Shown: positions 46,483 to 60,012 of the stretch, piece after piece
Numbering within the stretch: position 1 is the stretch's first letter
How the letters are laid out: each line of letters begins with the position of its first letter
DNA from: Candidatus Caldilinea saccharophila
GTDB lineage: Bacteria > Chloroflexota > Anaerolineae > Caldilineales > Caldilineaceae
Reading direction: 5' to 3'
NCBI GenBank assembly: GCA_016710365.1
Contig: JADJVW010000002.1
Location: 383,641-447,640 of the forward strand
Length of the DNA: 64,000 bases
Notes under the pieces: generated by a model
What the model was told of the DNA's origin: nothing
Database searches by the model: none
The model's input: the letters and a program-made list of their open reading frames with translations, nothing else
Made by a program: the position numbers and the translations under genes

Positions 46483-47703
46483 ATGTCCCCACCTATTCTT
46501 GCCACGAAGCTCTATCTTCCCCCGGTGCGACCCAACGGCGTGCGCCGCACACGGCTGATCGAGCGGCTCGAACAGGGAGTGAGCCAGCCGGGCCACAAGC
46601 TGACCTTGATTTCGGCGCCGGCCGGTTTTGGCAAGACGACGCTGGTCAGCGATTGGGTCCACCTCGCCGGCGCTCGCGCACAGCGTCCGGTTGCGTGGCT
46701 CTCGCTGGACACCGACGACAACGACCCGACGCGGTTCCTGGCCTACCTGGCCGCCGCGTTGCAGACTGTCTCCCCTGCCATCGGCGGCGCGATGCTAAGT
46801 CTGCTCCAGTCTCCCCAGCCGCCGCCGGCAGAGGTGATGCTGACACACCTGCTCAACGATCTTGCTGCGCTGCCCGATGCGTTGCTGCTGGTCCTGGACG
46901 ATTATCACGTCATTGAAAGCAAAGCGATCGACAGCATTCTCGGGTTTCTGCTCGATCACCTACCGCCGCAGATGCACCTGGCGATCACGAGCCGCTCCGA
47001 TCCACTGCTGCCGTTGGCGCGCCTGCGCGGACGCGGCGCGCTCCTGGAAGTGCGCGCCGCCGATTTGCGCTTCACGCCCGACGAGGCGGCCGCGTTTCTA
47101 AACCAGACGATGGGGTTGCCGCTTGCGCCCGAGGATGTCGCCACGCTCGAAAGCCATACCGAAGGCTGGATCACCGGCCTTCAGATGGCGGCGCTCTCCA
47201 TGCAGGGTCGGGCGGACAAGCGCGCATTTATCAAAGCGTTTGCCGGCAGCCACCGCTACGTGCTCGACTATCTCGTCGACGAAGTGCTCCAGCGCCAGCC
47301 GGAGCCTGTGCGGCGTTTTTTGTTGGAGACGTCCATCCTTCAGCGTCTGTGCGGCTCCTTGTGCGACGCCGTGACGGGACAGCCGTCGGCCCAGGCGATG
47401 CTGGACTATCTGGAACGCGCCAACCTCTTTCTGATGCCGCTGGACGACGGACGTCAGTGGTATCGCTATCATCACCTCTTTGCCGAAGTGCTTCACGCAC
47501 ACACGCAGAAGGAGCACCCCGCCACGTTGCCGCCGCTGCACCAGCGCGCCAGTGCGTGGTATGAAGCGCATGACATGCCCGGCGACGCCATTCACCATGC
47601 ACTGGCAGCCGGGGAGATCGTCGAGATCGGCACGATCGAGCACTTCTTCACTGACCCTCAGCACGATCGCACGAAGCTCTTCCTGGAGCAGATTCTGAAA
47701 TAG
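46483..47703 (+). pseudogene. MalT-like LuxR-family regulator, truncated and fused to the tail of a GlnQ-type ATPase
   Basis: 406 codons from ATG 46483 (an in-frame ATG-like start at 46429 is possible). Residues 1-375 are the N-terminal NTPase part of a MalT/LAL regulator: ATKLYLPPVRPNGVRRTRLI, Walker A SAPAGFGKTTLV, Walker B-like ALLLVLDDYHVIES, TSRSDP sensor, and the winged-helix/arm region ending in WYEAHDMPGDAIHHALAA. Full-length members are about 850-950 residues with TPR repeats and a LuxR helix-turn-helix; both are missing. Instead the frame continues into 30 residues typical of the very C-terminus of amino-acid ABC ATPases. Without a DNA-binding domain it cannot act as the original regulator. 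Confidence 0.85.
47611..47703 (+). pseudogene. Remnant: last 30 codons of a GlnQ-type amino-acid ABC transporter ATPase
   Basis: GEIVEIGTIEHFFTDPQ followed by HDRTKLFLEQILK is the standard ending of polar-amino-acid ABC ATPases (G-x-IVE-x-G-x-P-x3-F-x-NP-x2-RT-x2-FL). None of the Walker or signature motifs of that family are present upstream, so a deletion has joined this tail in frame to the MalT-like gene at about 47610. Confidence 0.75.
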
Positions 47704-47772
47704 CCTGCCCTTATCAGGTGCTGGGCTCCCTTACGCCTGTTCAAGGCCGCCTTCGAGAACCCAGCGCCTGGT

Positions 47773-47997
47773 TTATTCACACTCGTAACGAAAAGCTTGC
47801 TCCAGTGGAACACTGAACACCCGTGCGATCCGGAACGCCACTTCCAGCGACGGTGAATACTTGTTGCCCTCAATTGCGTTGATGGTTTGACGCGTCACAC
47901 CGACCCGATTGGCAAGCTCCTGCTGGGTCATCTCATCATGATGAAAACGTAACGTGCGAATGTCGTTTGTAATGTGACCGGCGTCCGTGCCCATCAT
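47773..47997 (-). CDS. XRE-family transcriptional regulator
   Basis: 74 residues, a compact single helix-turn-helix protein: MTQQELANRVGVTRQTINAIE is the recognition region, followed by GNKYSPSLEVAFRIARVFSV and PLEQAFRYECE, typical of the small regulators of the YozG/PF01381 type. GAGGAG precedes the ATG. It lies directly after the membrane-protein gene (TAG then ATG with no spacing). The strong inverted repeat around the operon promoter at 48452-48517 is its likely operator, giving autorepression; this is inferred from the arrangement. Confidence 0.92.
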   Translation of the reverse strand: MMGTDAGHITNDIRTLRFHHDEMTQQELANRVGVTRQTINAIEGNKYSPSLEVAFRIARVFSVPLEQAFRYECE

Positions 47998-48411
47998 CTA
48001 CGCTCCTCGGCGGTATAGAAAGAGCCTCGGCGCGATTTCCACCAAATGTGCGAACAGCCAGAATCCCAACAGGACGTGCGTGAACAGAAAGTTGCCGTCC
48101 GTCAGCAACGCGGTGCATAGCGCCAGGAAGACGCCCGTTGCCAGCACATAGCCGCCATTGCGCATGCCTTTTAGCGCAATTAGCCGGTCGCGCTCGTCGG
48201 TCTGCGTATTTCGATCCATGATGGCGATCACGCTATTCCCCACGATCTGCGTGACTACGAGGAATATGACCGCGAGCACAAAATACACGACCTGATCTGG
48301 CATCACGTTGACTGCGCTTGACGGCAACACGGTGACGAAATAAAAGCTAAAAGCCGCAATCAGGCCGACGAACATGACCCACAGGCTCTTCTCTTGAAAC
48401 GATAGACTCAT
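47998..48411 (-). CDS. Small four-helix membrane protein (DUF2178-like), partner of the XRE regulator
   Basis: 137 residues from ATG 48411 (the frame extends to 48504 but through the operator region). Four TM helices: LWVMFVGLIAAFSFYFV, VVYFVLAVIFLVVTQIVGN, GYVLATGVFLALCTALL, HVLLGFWLFAHLVEIA. The loop IMDRNTQTDERDRLIALKGMRNG with its DERD motif is the mark of the DUF2178/YdaS-neighbour membrane proteins that are repeatedly encoded with small XRE regulators. Function unknown. Confidence 0.85.
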   Translation of the reverse strand: MSLSFQEKSLWVMFVGLIAAFSFYFVTVLPSSAVNVMPDQVVYFVLAVIFLVVTQIVGNSVIAIMDRNTQTDERDRLIALKGMRNGGYVLATGVFLALCTALLTDGNFLFTHVLLGFWLFAHLVEIAPRLFLYRRGA

Positions 48412-48451
48412 TCTGACATTCCCCAGGTTTATGTCTGTTATACTAGACGCC

Positions 48452-48517
48452 GTGTAAAAAATACTTGACACGCCCAGTGTATCATTCCCCGCTGGCGATG
48501 TCAAGTATTTTTTACAC
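48452..48517 (-). promoter_or_regulatory. Strong promoter bracketed by a perfect 19-bp inverted repeat (operator)
   Basis: On the minus strand TTGACA (48504-48499) and TACACT (48481-48476) are spaced by exactly 17 bases, 65 bases before the membrane-protein ATG at 48411. GTGTAAAAAATACTTGACA at 48452-48470 and its exact inverse at 48499-48517 place one operator arm on the -35 box and the other around the start of transcription. This is the classic layout of an autorepressed XRE operon. Confidence 0.75.
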
Positions 48518-48589
48518 GCGCGTATTTACAGATCACACCGTAACTGGTGATTCCCCTGTCGTACCGTGGGGGCGTTCTGCCGCAGCCTG

Positions 48590-48990
48590 TCTGTGGCTAT
48601 ATCTCCCAGGCGATGAGCGCGCCGGCCACCCAGGTTGGCGGCGGCGCGCTGTAGGGGTGGAGGCATCGGTGTAGACCAGGTCAAAGATGCGGCCGGTCAT
48701 AGGGACGCGCAAATGGCGAAAGAGTTGGCCGGCATGCGCGCATCGCTCTTGGCGTCGACGCAGTGCTGGTTGTAGCCCCAGTAGCCGCCCGCGGCGAGCA
48801 GGTCGATGCCTTCCCCGATGCGCGTGCGCGCATGGGCCAGCCCTTGCTCATCCGGCCAGTAGGCGGTGTCAGCCGCGGCGCCGTAGCCGATGCCGCGGCA
48901 AGCGCATTGAGCAAGTAGCCTGCCACCCAGTCGCGATCGGACTGTGCATAGGAGACAAATAAATGCAAGGATGCTGACGACTTTCTGCGC
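48590..48990 (-). pseudogene. Degraded coding remnant, TIR-like opening, unidentified remainder
   Basis: On the minus strand, coding-like segments change frame: HLFVSYAQSDRDWVAGYLLN (near 48963-48900) resembles the start of a TIR domain; then YGAAADTAYWPDEQGLAHAR and IDLLAAGGYWGYNQHCVDAK in another frame; then LRVPMTGRIFDLVYTDAS in a third. No frame is open throughout and there is no start context for a whole protein. The rest of the gap 48412-49125 holds only the promoter above. Confidence 0.35.
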
Positions 48991-49125
48991 CATCATCTTT
49001 ATATTAGCTCTGTTATGGAAAACGATGAACGGTAGGGAGCACCAAGTGCAGTTTCTAGTTTATGTCATTGACATACAATGAACAGCACCTATTTCTTGTC
49101 TTCTTGTCATTACGGAACCAGGAGT

Positions 49126-50013
49126 TCAGGGCTCGGGTGCAACACCGCGCAGCACCACCCGATTCGCCGACGGATCCGCCACAGCCCAACCGTTATCAGA
49201 CTGCGCCACCGCGATGCTGGCCTGGCGCAGCCGCGCCACCGTTGCGTGCAAAGCATCCCCAGCGGGCGCGACCAGCTCATAGCTTAGCAGGCGGGCCGCG
49301 GTGGTTGACGGTGGCGGTGCGCCGATGCCGGCCCACGTGTTCAAGCCGACGTGATGATGGTAGCCGCCAGCCGAGACAAACGCGACCTGTCCGCCGAAGC
49401 GCTGCATCAGGTCCAGCCCCAGCAGGTCAACATAGAAATGCTCGGCCGCGGCCAGGTCGGCCACATGCAGATGGACGTGGCCCATTATGGTGCGCGGGTC
49501 GATGCCCTCCCAGGCCGTGCGCTTGCGGTCGGCTGCCATCAGCCCGCGCACATCCAGCGGGTTCGTCGTCATGCCCAGGCTGCCTTTGACAAAGGGCCAT
49601 TCGCGGCGCGGGCGGTCGCAATAGAGTTCGATGCCGTGGCCGTCGGGGTCGGAGAGATAGAGCGCCTCGCTGACGCCGTGGTTGCTGGCGCCGTCGATGG
49701 GCGTCTCGGCCGCCAGCAGGTGATTGAGCGCGCGGGAAAGCGCCACGCGGTCGGGCAGCAGCAGGGCGAAGTGATAGAGACCCGTGTGACCGCGTTGCAC
49801 CGGCTGCACGCCGCGCTGCTCGATCAGGTGTAGCAACGTCAGCCCGCCCGCGCCGAGTGCGGCCGTTGCCGATGCGCGGTGCTGCACCTGCAGGCCGATG
49901 TCGTGCTCGTAATAGTGCAGCGAGCGGTCGAGGTTGCCAACGATCAGACTGACCGCGCCGCAGTGCAAGTTGGAATCGATTGGGTTGCTCGGCAACGGTC
50001 GTTCTGACATCAT
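49126..50013 (-). CDS. Two-domain VOC protein, catechol 2,3-dioxygenase-like
   Basis: 295 residues with two vicinal-oxygen-chelate modules as in the CatE-type extradiol dioxygenases. Module 1: LHCGAVSLIVGNLDRSLHYY, GLYHFALLLPDR, LYLSDPDGHGIELYCDRP. Module 2: MGHVHLHVADLAAAEHFYVDLLG, GGYHHHVGLNTW, VADPSANRVVL. His, His and Glu ligands are visible for module 1 (YHF, GIELY) except that the first position reads Cys (LHCGAV), and in module 2 the terminal Glu is not obvious. It may be an active metal-dependent dioxygenase or a glyoxalase-like relative. Monocistronic. Confidence 0.85.
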   Translation of the reverse strand: MMSERPLPSNPIDSNLHCGAVSLIVGNLDRSLHYYEHDIGLQVQHRASATAALGAGGLTLLHLIEQRGVQPVQRGHTGLYHFALLLPDRVALSRALNHLLAAETPIDGASNHGVSEALYLSDPDGHGIELYCDRPRREWPFVKGSLGMTTNPLDVRGLMAADRKRTAWEGIDPRTIMGHVHLHVADLAAAEHFYVDLLGLDLMQRFGGQVAFVSAGGYHHHVGLNTWAGIGAPPPSTTAARLLSYELVAPAGDALHATVARLRQASIAVAQSDNGWAVADPSANRVVLRGVAPEP

Positions 50014-50128
50014 CTAACGCTTTCTGGTCAATGGACAGCGATTCAGCCCGGTTTTATAGGCCGCAGATTTGACGGATAAGACGGACAAAGCCGGATGATG
50101 TTTGGCATCCATTTAGCCGGGTAAAAAT

Positions 50129-50209
50129 GGCACGCGGATAACGCGGATCAGGCAGATAGCTGCGGATCAAATCAGCGAAAATCCGCCCGATCCGCGTCAT
50201 CCGCGTGCT
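50129..50209. repeat. Family D palindromic element (ACGCGGAT repeats)
   Basis: GGCACGCGGATAACGCGGAT (from 50129) faces ATCCGCGTCATCCGCGTGCT (to 50209), a long imperfect hairpin. A related element lies at 59879-59967 and a half copy at about 60941-60975. It fills the 226-base gap between the dioxygenase-like gene and the downstream stop of the amidohydrolase gene. Confidence 0.65.
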
Positions 50210-50239
50210 ATTTCCAGTTGGCCGAATAGATACCGGCAA

Positions 50240-51853
50240 TCAAACTTGGCGAAAGACGGCGCGGCCGTCCACCATCGTCAGCACGGGCAGCACCTGCTCG
50301 ATCGCCGACGGCGGCGTGGCGAAGAGATCGGCGTCAAGCAGCACGAGGTCGGCGAGCATGCCCGTGCGAATCATGCCCTTCTGATCCTCCTGGAATTCGG
50401 CGTAAGCTGCCGCGCGCGTGTAGCCGATAATCAGATCTTCGAGCGGCTGGTTCTGCACCGGATCGCCTGCTTGCCACGGCTGGCGCAGCAGGCCGCATCC
50501 CAGGCCGACCAAAGGATTCATGGTCGCGACCGGCCAGTCGCTGCCGTAAGCCTGCTGGGCGCCGGCCTCGCGCAGCGTCTGCCAGGCAAAGCTGTGGCGC
50601 CAGCGGCCCGCGCCCGCGCGATTGGGCCAGACATCGCCCGTGTGCAGCGTGGGTGGACAGTGCGCGGGCTGCATGGATGCGATCACGCCCAACTCGGCAA
50701 AGCGGGCGATGTCGTCGGGGTGGATCACCTCAATGTGTTCGACGCGGTGGCGGCTGTCGCGAGGGCCGTTGACGCGCCGGACGTGAGCGTAACCGTCCAG
50801 GGTGCGCCGCACCGCGCCGTCGCCACAGGCGTGGACGAAGATTTGCAACTCAAGCCGATCCGCTGCGGCGGCGATGGCGTTGAAGCGCGCGGCGGTGTGC
50901 AGCGCGCCGCCGCGATTGCCGGGCTGATCCGCATAGTCATCCACCATCAACGCGGTGTAGGATTCAAGCACGCCGTCCATGAACACTTTGACTGCGCCCG
51001 CGCGTACATAGTTTCCCTGATAGCGGCGTTTCAGCTCAGCAGCCTCGACGATCTTCTCCACCGGCGTCTCTGGCTCGATGTTGTAGGGAACGTAGACGCG
51101 CACGCTCATCTCGCCCAGAGCTTCGAGCGCAGCGTAAACGGCGATGCCGTCGTTCCAGTTATCCATGTTGTGAACGCTGGTCAGACCGTGACGTGCGCAA
51201 AGCGCCAGCCCTTTGCGCAGCGCGGCGCGGCGCTCGGCCTCTGTCGGCGGCGGGATCAGCGCGCGCACCGGGTCGAACGCACCAGGCTCGCGCAGTTCGC
51301 CGCTGGCCGTGCCACTGGCTGCGTCCATGACGATCTCGCTGCCCGGCGCCACTTCGCGCCCGCCGAGAAGATCCCCGCGGCGCATGGCCTCGCTGTTGGC
51401 CCAGACGGTATGGCCGTCGAAGGCCGTGAGATAGACCGGTCGATCCGGCGCGATAGCGTCGAGAAACCAGCGGTCAAGCCGTGCGCCGGCCGAGATCGCG
51501 CTGTACTTGAGCTGCACGCCTTCGATCCACTCGCGCTGCGGATTGGCGGCGGCATACGCGGCGATGGCCGCGGCGATGGCGTCCAGGCTCTCCGCCTCAT
51601 CGAGCCGCAGCTTGTCGAGCTTGAGCGACCCCCACAGCAGGTGGAAATGGCTGTCGATGAGACCGGGCAGCAGCGAGCGCCCGCCGGCGTCGATGACTTC
51701 CGTGTGCGGCCCTTGCCACTCAGCCGCGGCGGTGCTGCGCCCCACAAAGACGATACGATTGCCGCGCACCGCCACGGCCTCAGCCCGCGGGTTGGCCAGG
51801 TCAGCGGTAAAAACCGCGGCGTTGGTGAAGAGATAGTCGGCATAGGTGGACAT
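50240..51853 (-). CDS. YtcJ-like metal-dependent amidohydrolase
   Basis: 537 residues. The composite barrel of amidohydrolase family 3 is seen: LLPGLIDSHFHLLWGSL (HxH ligands at about 69-71), DGHTVWANSEAMRRGDL, GAVKVFMDGVLESYTALM (the metal-bridging Lys region), FVHACGDGAV and RHRVEHIEVIHP (two further His), YGSDWPVATMNPL (Asp), and a closing LADLVLLDADLFATP strand. Likely a cytoplasmic amidase or N-substituted formamide hydrolase; substrate unknown. A 538-codon frame on the opposite strand is a GC artefact. Confidence 0.92.
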   Translation of the reverse strand: MSTYADYLFTNAAVFTADLANPRAEAVAVRGNRIVFVGRSTAAAEWQGPHTEVIDAGGRSLLPGLIDSHFHLLWGSLKLDKLRLDEAESLDAIAAAIAAYAAANPQREWIEGVQLKYSAISAGARLDRWFLDAIAPDRPVYLTAFDGHTVWANSEAMRRGDLLGGREVAPGSEIVMDAASGTASGELREPGAFDPVRALIPPPTEAERRAALRKGLALCARHGLTSVHNMDNWNDGIAVYAALEALGEMSVRVYVPYNIEPETPVEKIVEAAELKRRYQGNYVRAGAVKVFMDGVLESYTALMVDDYADQPGNRGGALHTAARFNAIAAAADRLELQIFVHACGDGAVRRTLDGYAHVRRVNGPRDSRHRVEHIEVIHPDDIARFAELGVIASMQPAHCPPTLHTGDVWPNRAGAGRWRHSFAWQTLREAGAQQAYGSDWPVATMNPLVGLGCGLLRQPWQAGDPVQNQPLEDLIIGYTRAAAYAEFQEDQKGMIRTGMLADLVLLDADLFATPPSAIEQVLPVLTMVDGRAVFRQV

Positions 51854-51899
51854 TGGCTATGAACTCGCTATTGCAAAATTTTGACGCCGCGTTTCGTTT

Positions 51900-53525
51900 C
51901 TAGCGCTGCGCTCGATACTGGCGAATCAATGCGTTCGTCGAACTATCGTGTTGCAGCGCCGGTGCGCCGTCGCCTAACTCACCGATGATCTGCTTGGCGA
52001 GCACCTTGCCCAACTCGACGCCCCATTGGTCGAACGAGTCAATGTCCCAGATGCTGCCTTGCGTAAAGACGCTGTGTTCGTAGAGGGCGACGAGTTTGCC
52101 CAACATTTCCGGCGTCAGGCGTGCGGCCAGGATCGTGGTGGAAGGACGGTTGCCCTCAAAGGTGCGATGGGGAACCAACCACTCCGGCGTTCCCTCGGCG
52201 CGCACTTCCTCGGCAGTCTTGCCAAAGGCCAGCGCCTCCCCCTGGGCAAAGATGTTGGACATCAACAGGTCATGGTGGTTGCCCATCGGATTGAGCGTCT
52301 GGCAGAAACCGATGAAGTCGCACGGCACCAGCTTGGTTCCCTGGTGCAATAATTGATAAAAGGAATGTTGGCCGTTGGTGCCCGGTTCGCCCCAGTAGAT
52401 CGGGCCAGTCTGATAGTCGACCGGTTCGCCGTCCAGCGTAATATACTTGCCATTGCTCTCCATCGTGAGCTGCTGAAGATAGGCGGGAAAACGCTTGAGA
52501 TATTGATCGTAGGGCAGGACCGCGACGCTCTCGGCGCCGAAGAAGTTATTGTACCAGATGCCAAGCAACCCCATGATCACCGGCATGTTGCGCGCGAAGG
52601 GCGCGGTGCGGAAGTGCTCGTCCATCGCATGGAAGCCAGTCAGCATGGCGCGGAAATGCTCCGGCCCAATGGCGAGCATCGTCGACAGCCCGATCGCCGA
52701 GTCCATCGAGTAGCGCCCGCCCACCCAGTCCCAGAAGCCAAACATGTTGGCGGTGTCGATCCCAAACTTCTCCACTTCGGTGGCATTGGTGGAAACCGCC
52801 ACAAAGTGATTGGCGACCGCGCGCTCATCATCCAACGCGGCCAGCAACCAGCGCCGCGCGGAGTGGGCATTGGTCATCGTCTCCTGCGTGGTGAAGGTCT
52901 TGGACGCCACGATAAAAAGCGTTTCGGCCGGGTCAAGGTCGCGCACAGCTTCGGCCAAATCGGTGCCATCCACATTGGAGACAAAGCGGAAGGTCATGCT
53001 GCGCTCGCTGTAATGGCGCAGCGCCTCGTACGCCATCACCGGCCCCAGGTCCGACCCGCCGATGCCGATGTTCACGACGTTGCGGATGCGCTGGCCGGTA
53101 AAGCCAAGCCAGGCGCCGCCGCGCACACGTGCGGCGAATGCACTCATTTTGTCGAGCACGGCGTGCACATCTGGCACGACATTTTCGCCATCGACCTCGA
53201 TACGCGCGTCGCGCGGGGCGCGCAGCGCCACATGCAGCACCGGGCGATGCTCGGTGACGTTGATGCGGTCGCCGCGGAACATGGCGTCGATCCGTTCACG
53301 CAGGCCGCTCTCTTCAGCAAGCGCCACGAGCAGGCGCAGCGTCTCGGCGGTTATGCGATGTTTGGCGTAGTTGAAATAGAGACCCAGCTCGTCGATCACC
53401 ATGCGATCGCCACGTTCAGGGTCTTGGGCGAAGAGGTCGCGCAAATGTGCGGCGCCGACAGTCTTGGCGTGTTCTCTCAGTTTATGCCAGGCGGCGCGGT
53501 CAGGAAAACGAGTTGCAGACAGCAT
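51900..53525 (-). CDS. pgi: Glucose-6-phosphate isomerase
   Basis: 541 residues, the length of the large bacterial/eukaryotic type. It interconverts glucose 6-phosphate and fructose 6-phosphate in glycolysis. Signatures: VNIGIGGSDLGPVM, VASKTFTTQETM, FGFWDWVGGRYSMDSAIG, GEPGTNGQHSFYQLLHQG with the catalytic Glu and His, and GSIWDIDSFDQWGVELGK with the catalytic Lys. AGAGGA precedes the ATG. Complete and free of frameshifts. Confidence 0.98.
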   Translation of the reverse strand: MLSATRFPDRAAWHKLREHAKTVGAAHLRDLFAQDPERGDRMVIDELGLYFNYAKHRITAETLRLLVALAEESGLRERIDAMFRGDRINVTEHRPVLHVALRAPRDARIEVDGENVVPDVHAVLDKMSAFAARVRGGAWLGFTGQRIRNVVNIGIGGSDLGPVMAYEALRHYSERSMTFRFVSNVDGTDLAEAVRDLDPAETLFIVASKTFTTQETMTNAHSARRWLLAALDDERAVANHFVAVSTNATEVEKFGIDTANMFGFWDWVGGRYSMDSAIGLSTMLAIGPEHFRAMLTGFHAMDEHFRTAPFARNMPVIMGLLGIWYNNFFGAESVAVLPYDQYLKRFPAYLQQLTMESNGKYITLDGEPVDYQTGPIYWGEPGTNGQHSFYQLLHQGTKLVPCDFIGFCQTLNPMGNHHDLLMSNIFAQGEALAFGKTAEEVRAEGTPEWLVPHRTFEGNRPSTTILAARLTPEMLGKLVALYEHSVFTQGSIWDIDSFDQWGVELGKVLAKQIIGELGDGAPALQHDSSTNALIRQYRAQR

Positions 53526-53863
53526 AAAATCCTCTTTTCAATCATGAATGCTGCATATCAGCATGGAAAGGAATGTTTCAGACAGGCAAACGCGCCTGCA
53601 CGTTCGCATTATAGCGCGACTACGACTGATACGCGAGGCAAGCCACCCAACAATCGAGGCGCATCCGCCCCAAAAGAGACTTCAGTCGCTTTCAGGATCG
53701 CGCTCTTGTCATAAATTTTGGCTTGAGAGGAACCGTTGCCGCAGAGGCGCTGAAACATAAAAGTTCACAGAGGAGGTTTTTTCATTACCCTCAGCGCCGT
53801 TGGGTGACGCCTGTCTCCGTTGTGTAGCAGTCTGAAAAGGGATTCAATCAAGGAGTGATAGAG
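53526..53863. other. Gap between pgi and the DUF2249 gene
   Basis: No gene is supported. It contains a GCAGAGGCGC...CAGAGGAGG...CAGCGCCG stretch at about 53740-53800 related to the repeat at 570-670, and the divergent promoters of pgi and the DUF2249 gene must lie here, but no clear -35/-10 pair was found. Confidence 0.5.
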
Positions 53864-54119
53864 ATGAACACACCAAGCAATAGCGACCAAAGCCCCGCGC
53901 TAGTTGATGTACGGCAGATCGCCGCGCGACCGTCATCCGTTGATTTTCCAGACGTTCGAAGGGTTGGCGCCTGGAGAAGCCATGATCCTGGTCAATGACC
54001 ACGAGCCACGACCGTTGTATTATCAGTTCTCCGTTGAGCGCGCTGATGAGTTCACCTGGACTTATCTGGAGGCGGGGCCGGAGGTTTGGCGGGTGCAAAT
54101 TGAGAAGGTAGCGCCGTAA
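53864..54119 (+). CDS. DUF2249-domain protein, frameshifted
   Basis: About 85 codons from ATG 53864, which has AAGGAG at the right distance. MNTPSNSDQSPALVDVRQIA shifts frame near 53925 into PRDRHPLIFQTFEGLAPGE. Residues after that, MILVNDHEPRPLYYQFSVE and WTYLEAGPEVWRVQIEK, are the hallmark of the DUF2249 domain, a small fold often found with hemerythrin-like and denitrification/metal-homeostasis proteins. Function unknown. A 14-bp hairpin follows at 54231. Confidence 0.8.
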
Positions 54120-54230
54120 CCTTGCGTTCGCCCGTCTCCACGGTCGGGTCGCGGCGAGCGCACAGCACGGCTCGTTTGAGCTAAAGACAGAAGATTGCAC
54201 GACGCCGATCCACTACAGGACAAATGAGAC

Positions 54231-54277
54231 GCAGGTGCGAGCGCACCCTCTGCGGTGAAGCACGCGCTCGCACCTGC
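54231..54277 (+). terminator. 14-bp perfect hairpin after the DUF2249 gene
   Basis: GCAGGTGCGAGCGC (54231-54244) and GCGCTCGCACCTGC (54264-54277) are exact inverses with a 19-base loop. No T-run follows. The remainder of the gap 54120-54437 holds no supported gene. Confidence 0.5.
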
Positions 54278-54437
54278 ACCGCCACCGTCACCTTGTTGGC
54301 AAGCGATCTACTTTTCCCCCAGCAACTGCGTGCGATAGCGTAGCGCGCCCTGAAGGATTACGCTCTTTTTTTCGCCCGTGCTAAAATCGTGTGTCGGCGC
54401 GCCGATTGGACGCCACAAACGAGGATTGTATTTGTCA

Positions 54438-55292
<855 letters not shown>

Positions 55293-55339
55293 CCCGCGGC
55301 GCTTACGCGTTTTGCGTCCATAGCACCGCATCTTCTATT

Positions 55340-59878
<4,539 letters not shown>

Positions 59879-59967
59879 ACCACGGATAGTGCGGATTAGG
59901 CGGATTCTCACGGATTTTATCTGAAAATTATCCGTCTTTGTCCGTCTAATCCGTCTAATCCGTGGCC
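59879..59967. repeat. Family D palindromic element after the YfhO-flippase gene
   Basis: CCACGGATAGTGCGGATTAG at the left and CTAATCCGTCTAATCCGTGG at the right form a long hairpin directly after the stop codon; it may terminate transcription. Related to 50129-50209. Confidence 0.65.
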
Positions 59968-60012
59968 TATAGAATGACGTTGACTAGTGATTCCTATCGT
60001 TAGAAGGATAAA

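Noticed and set aside
50246..51862. 538-codon open frame on the plus strand opposite the amidohydrolase gene
   Set aside because: It mirrors the codon structure of a clearly conserved gene, has no recognisable motif or ribosome site, and such antisense frames are common in GC-rich DNA.
52353..53714. 453-codon open frame opposite pgi
   Set aside because: Antisense shadow of an intact glucose-6-phosphate isomerase; no family features.
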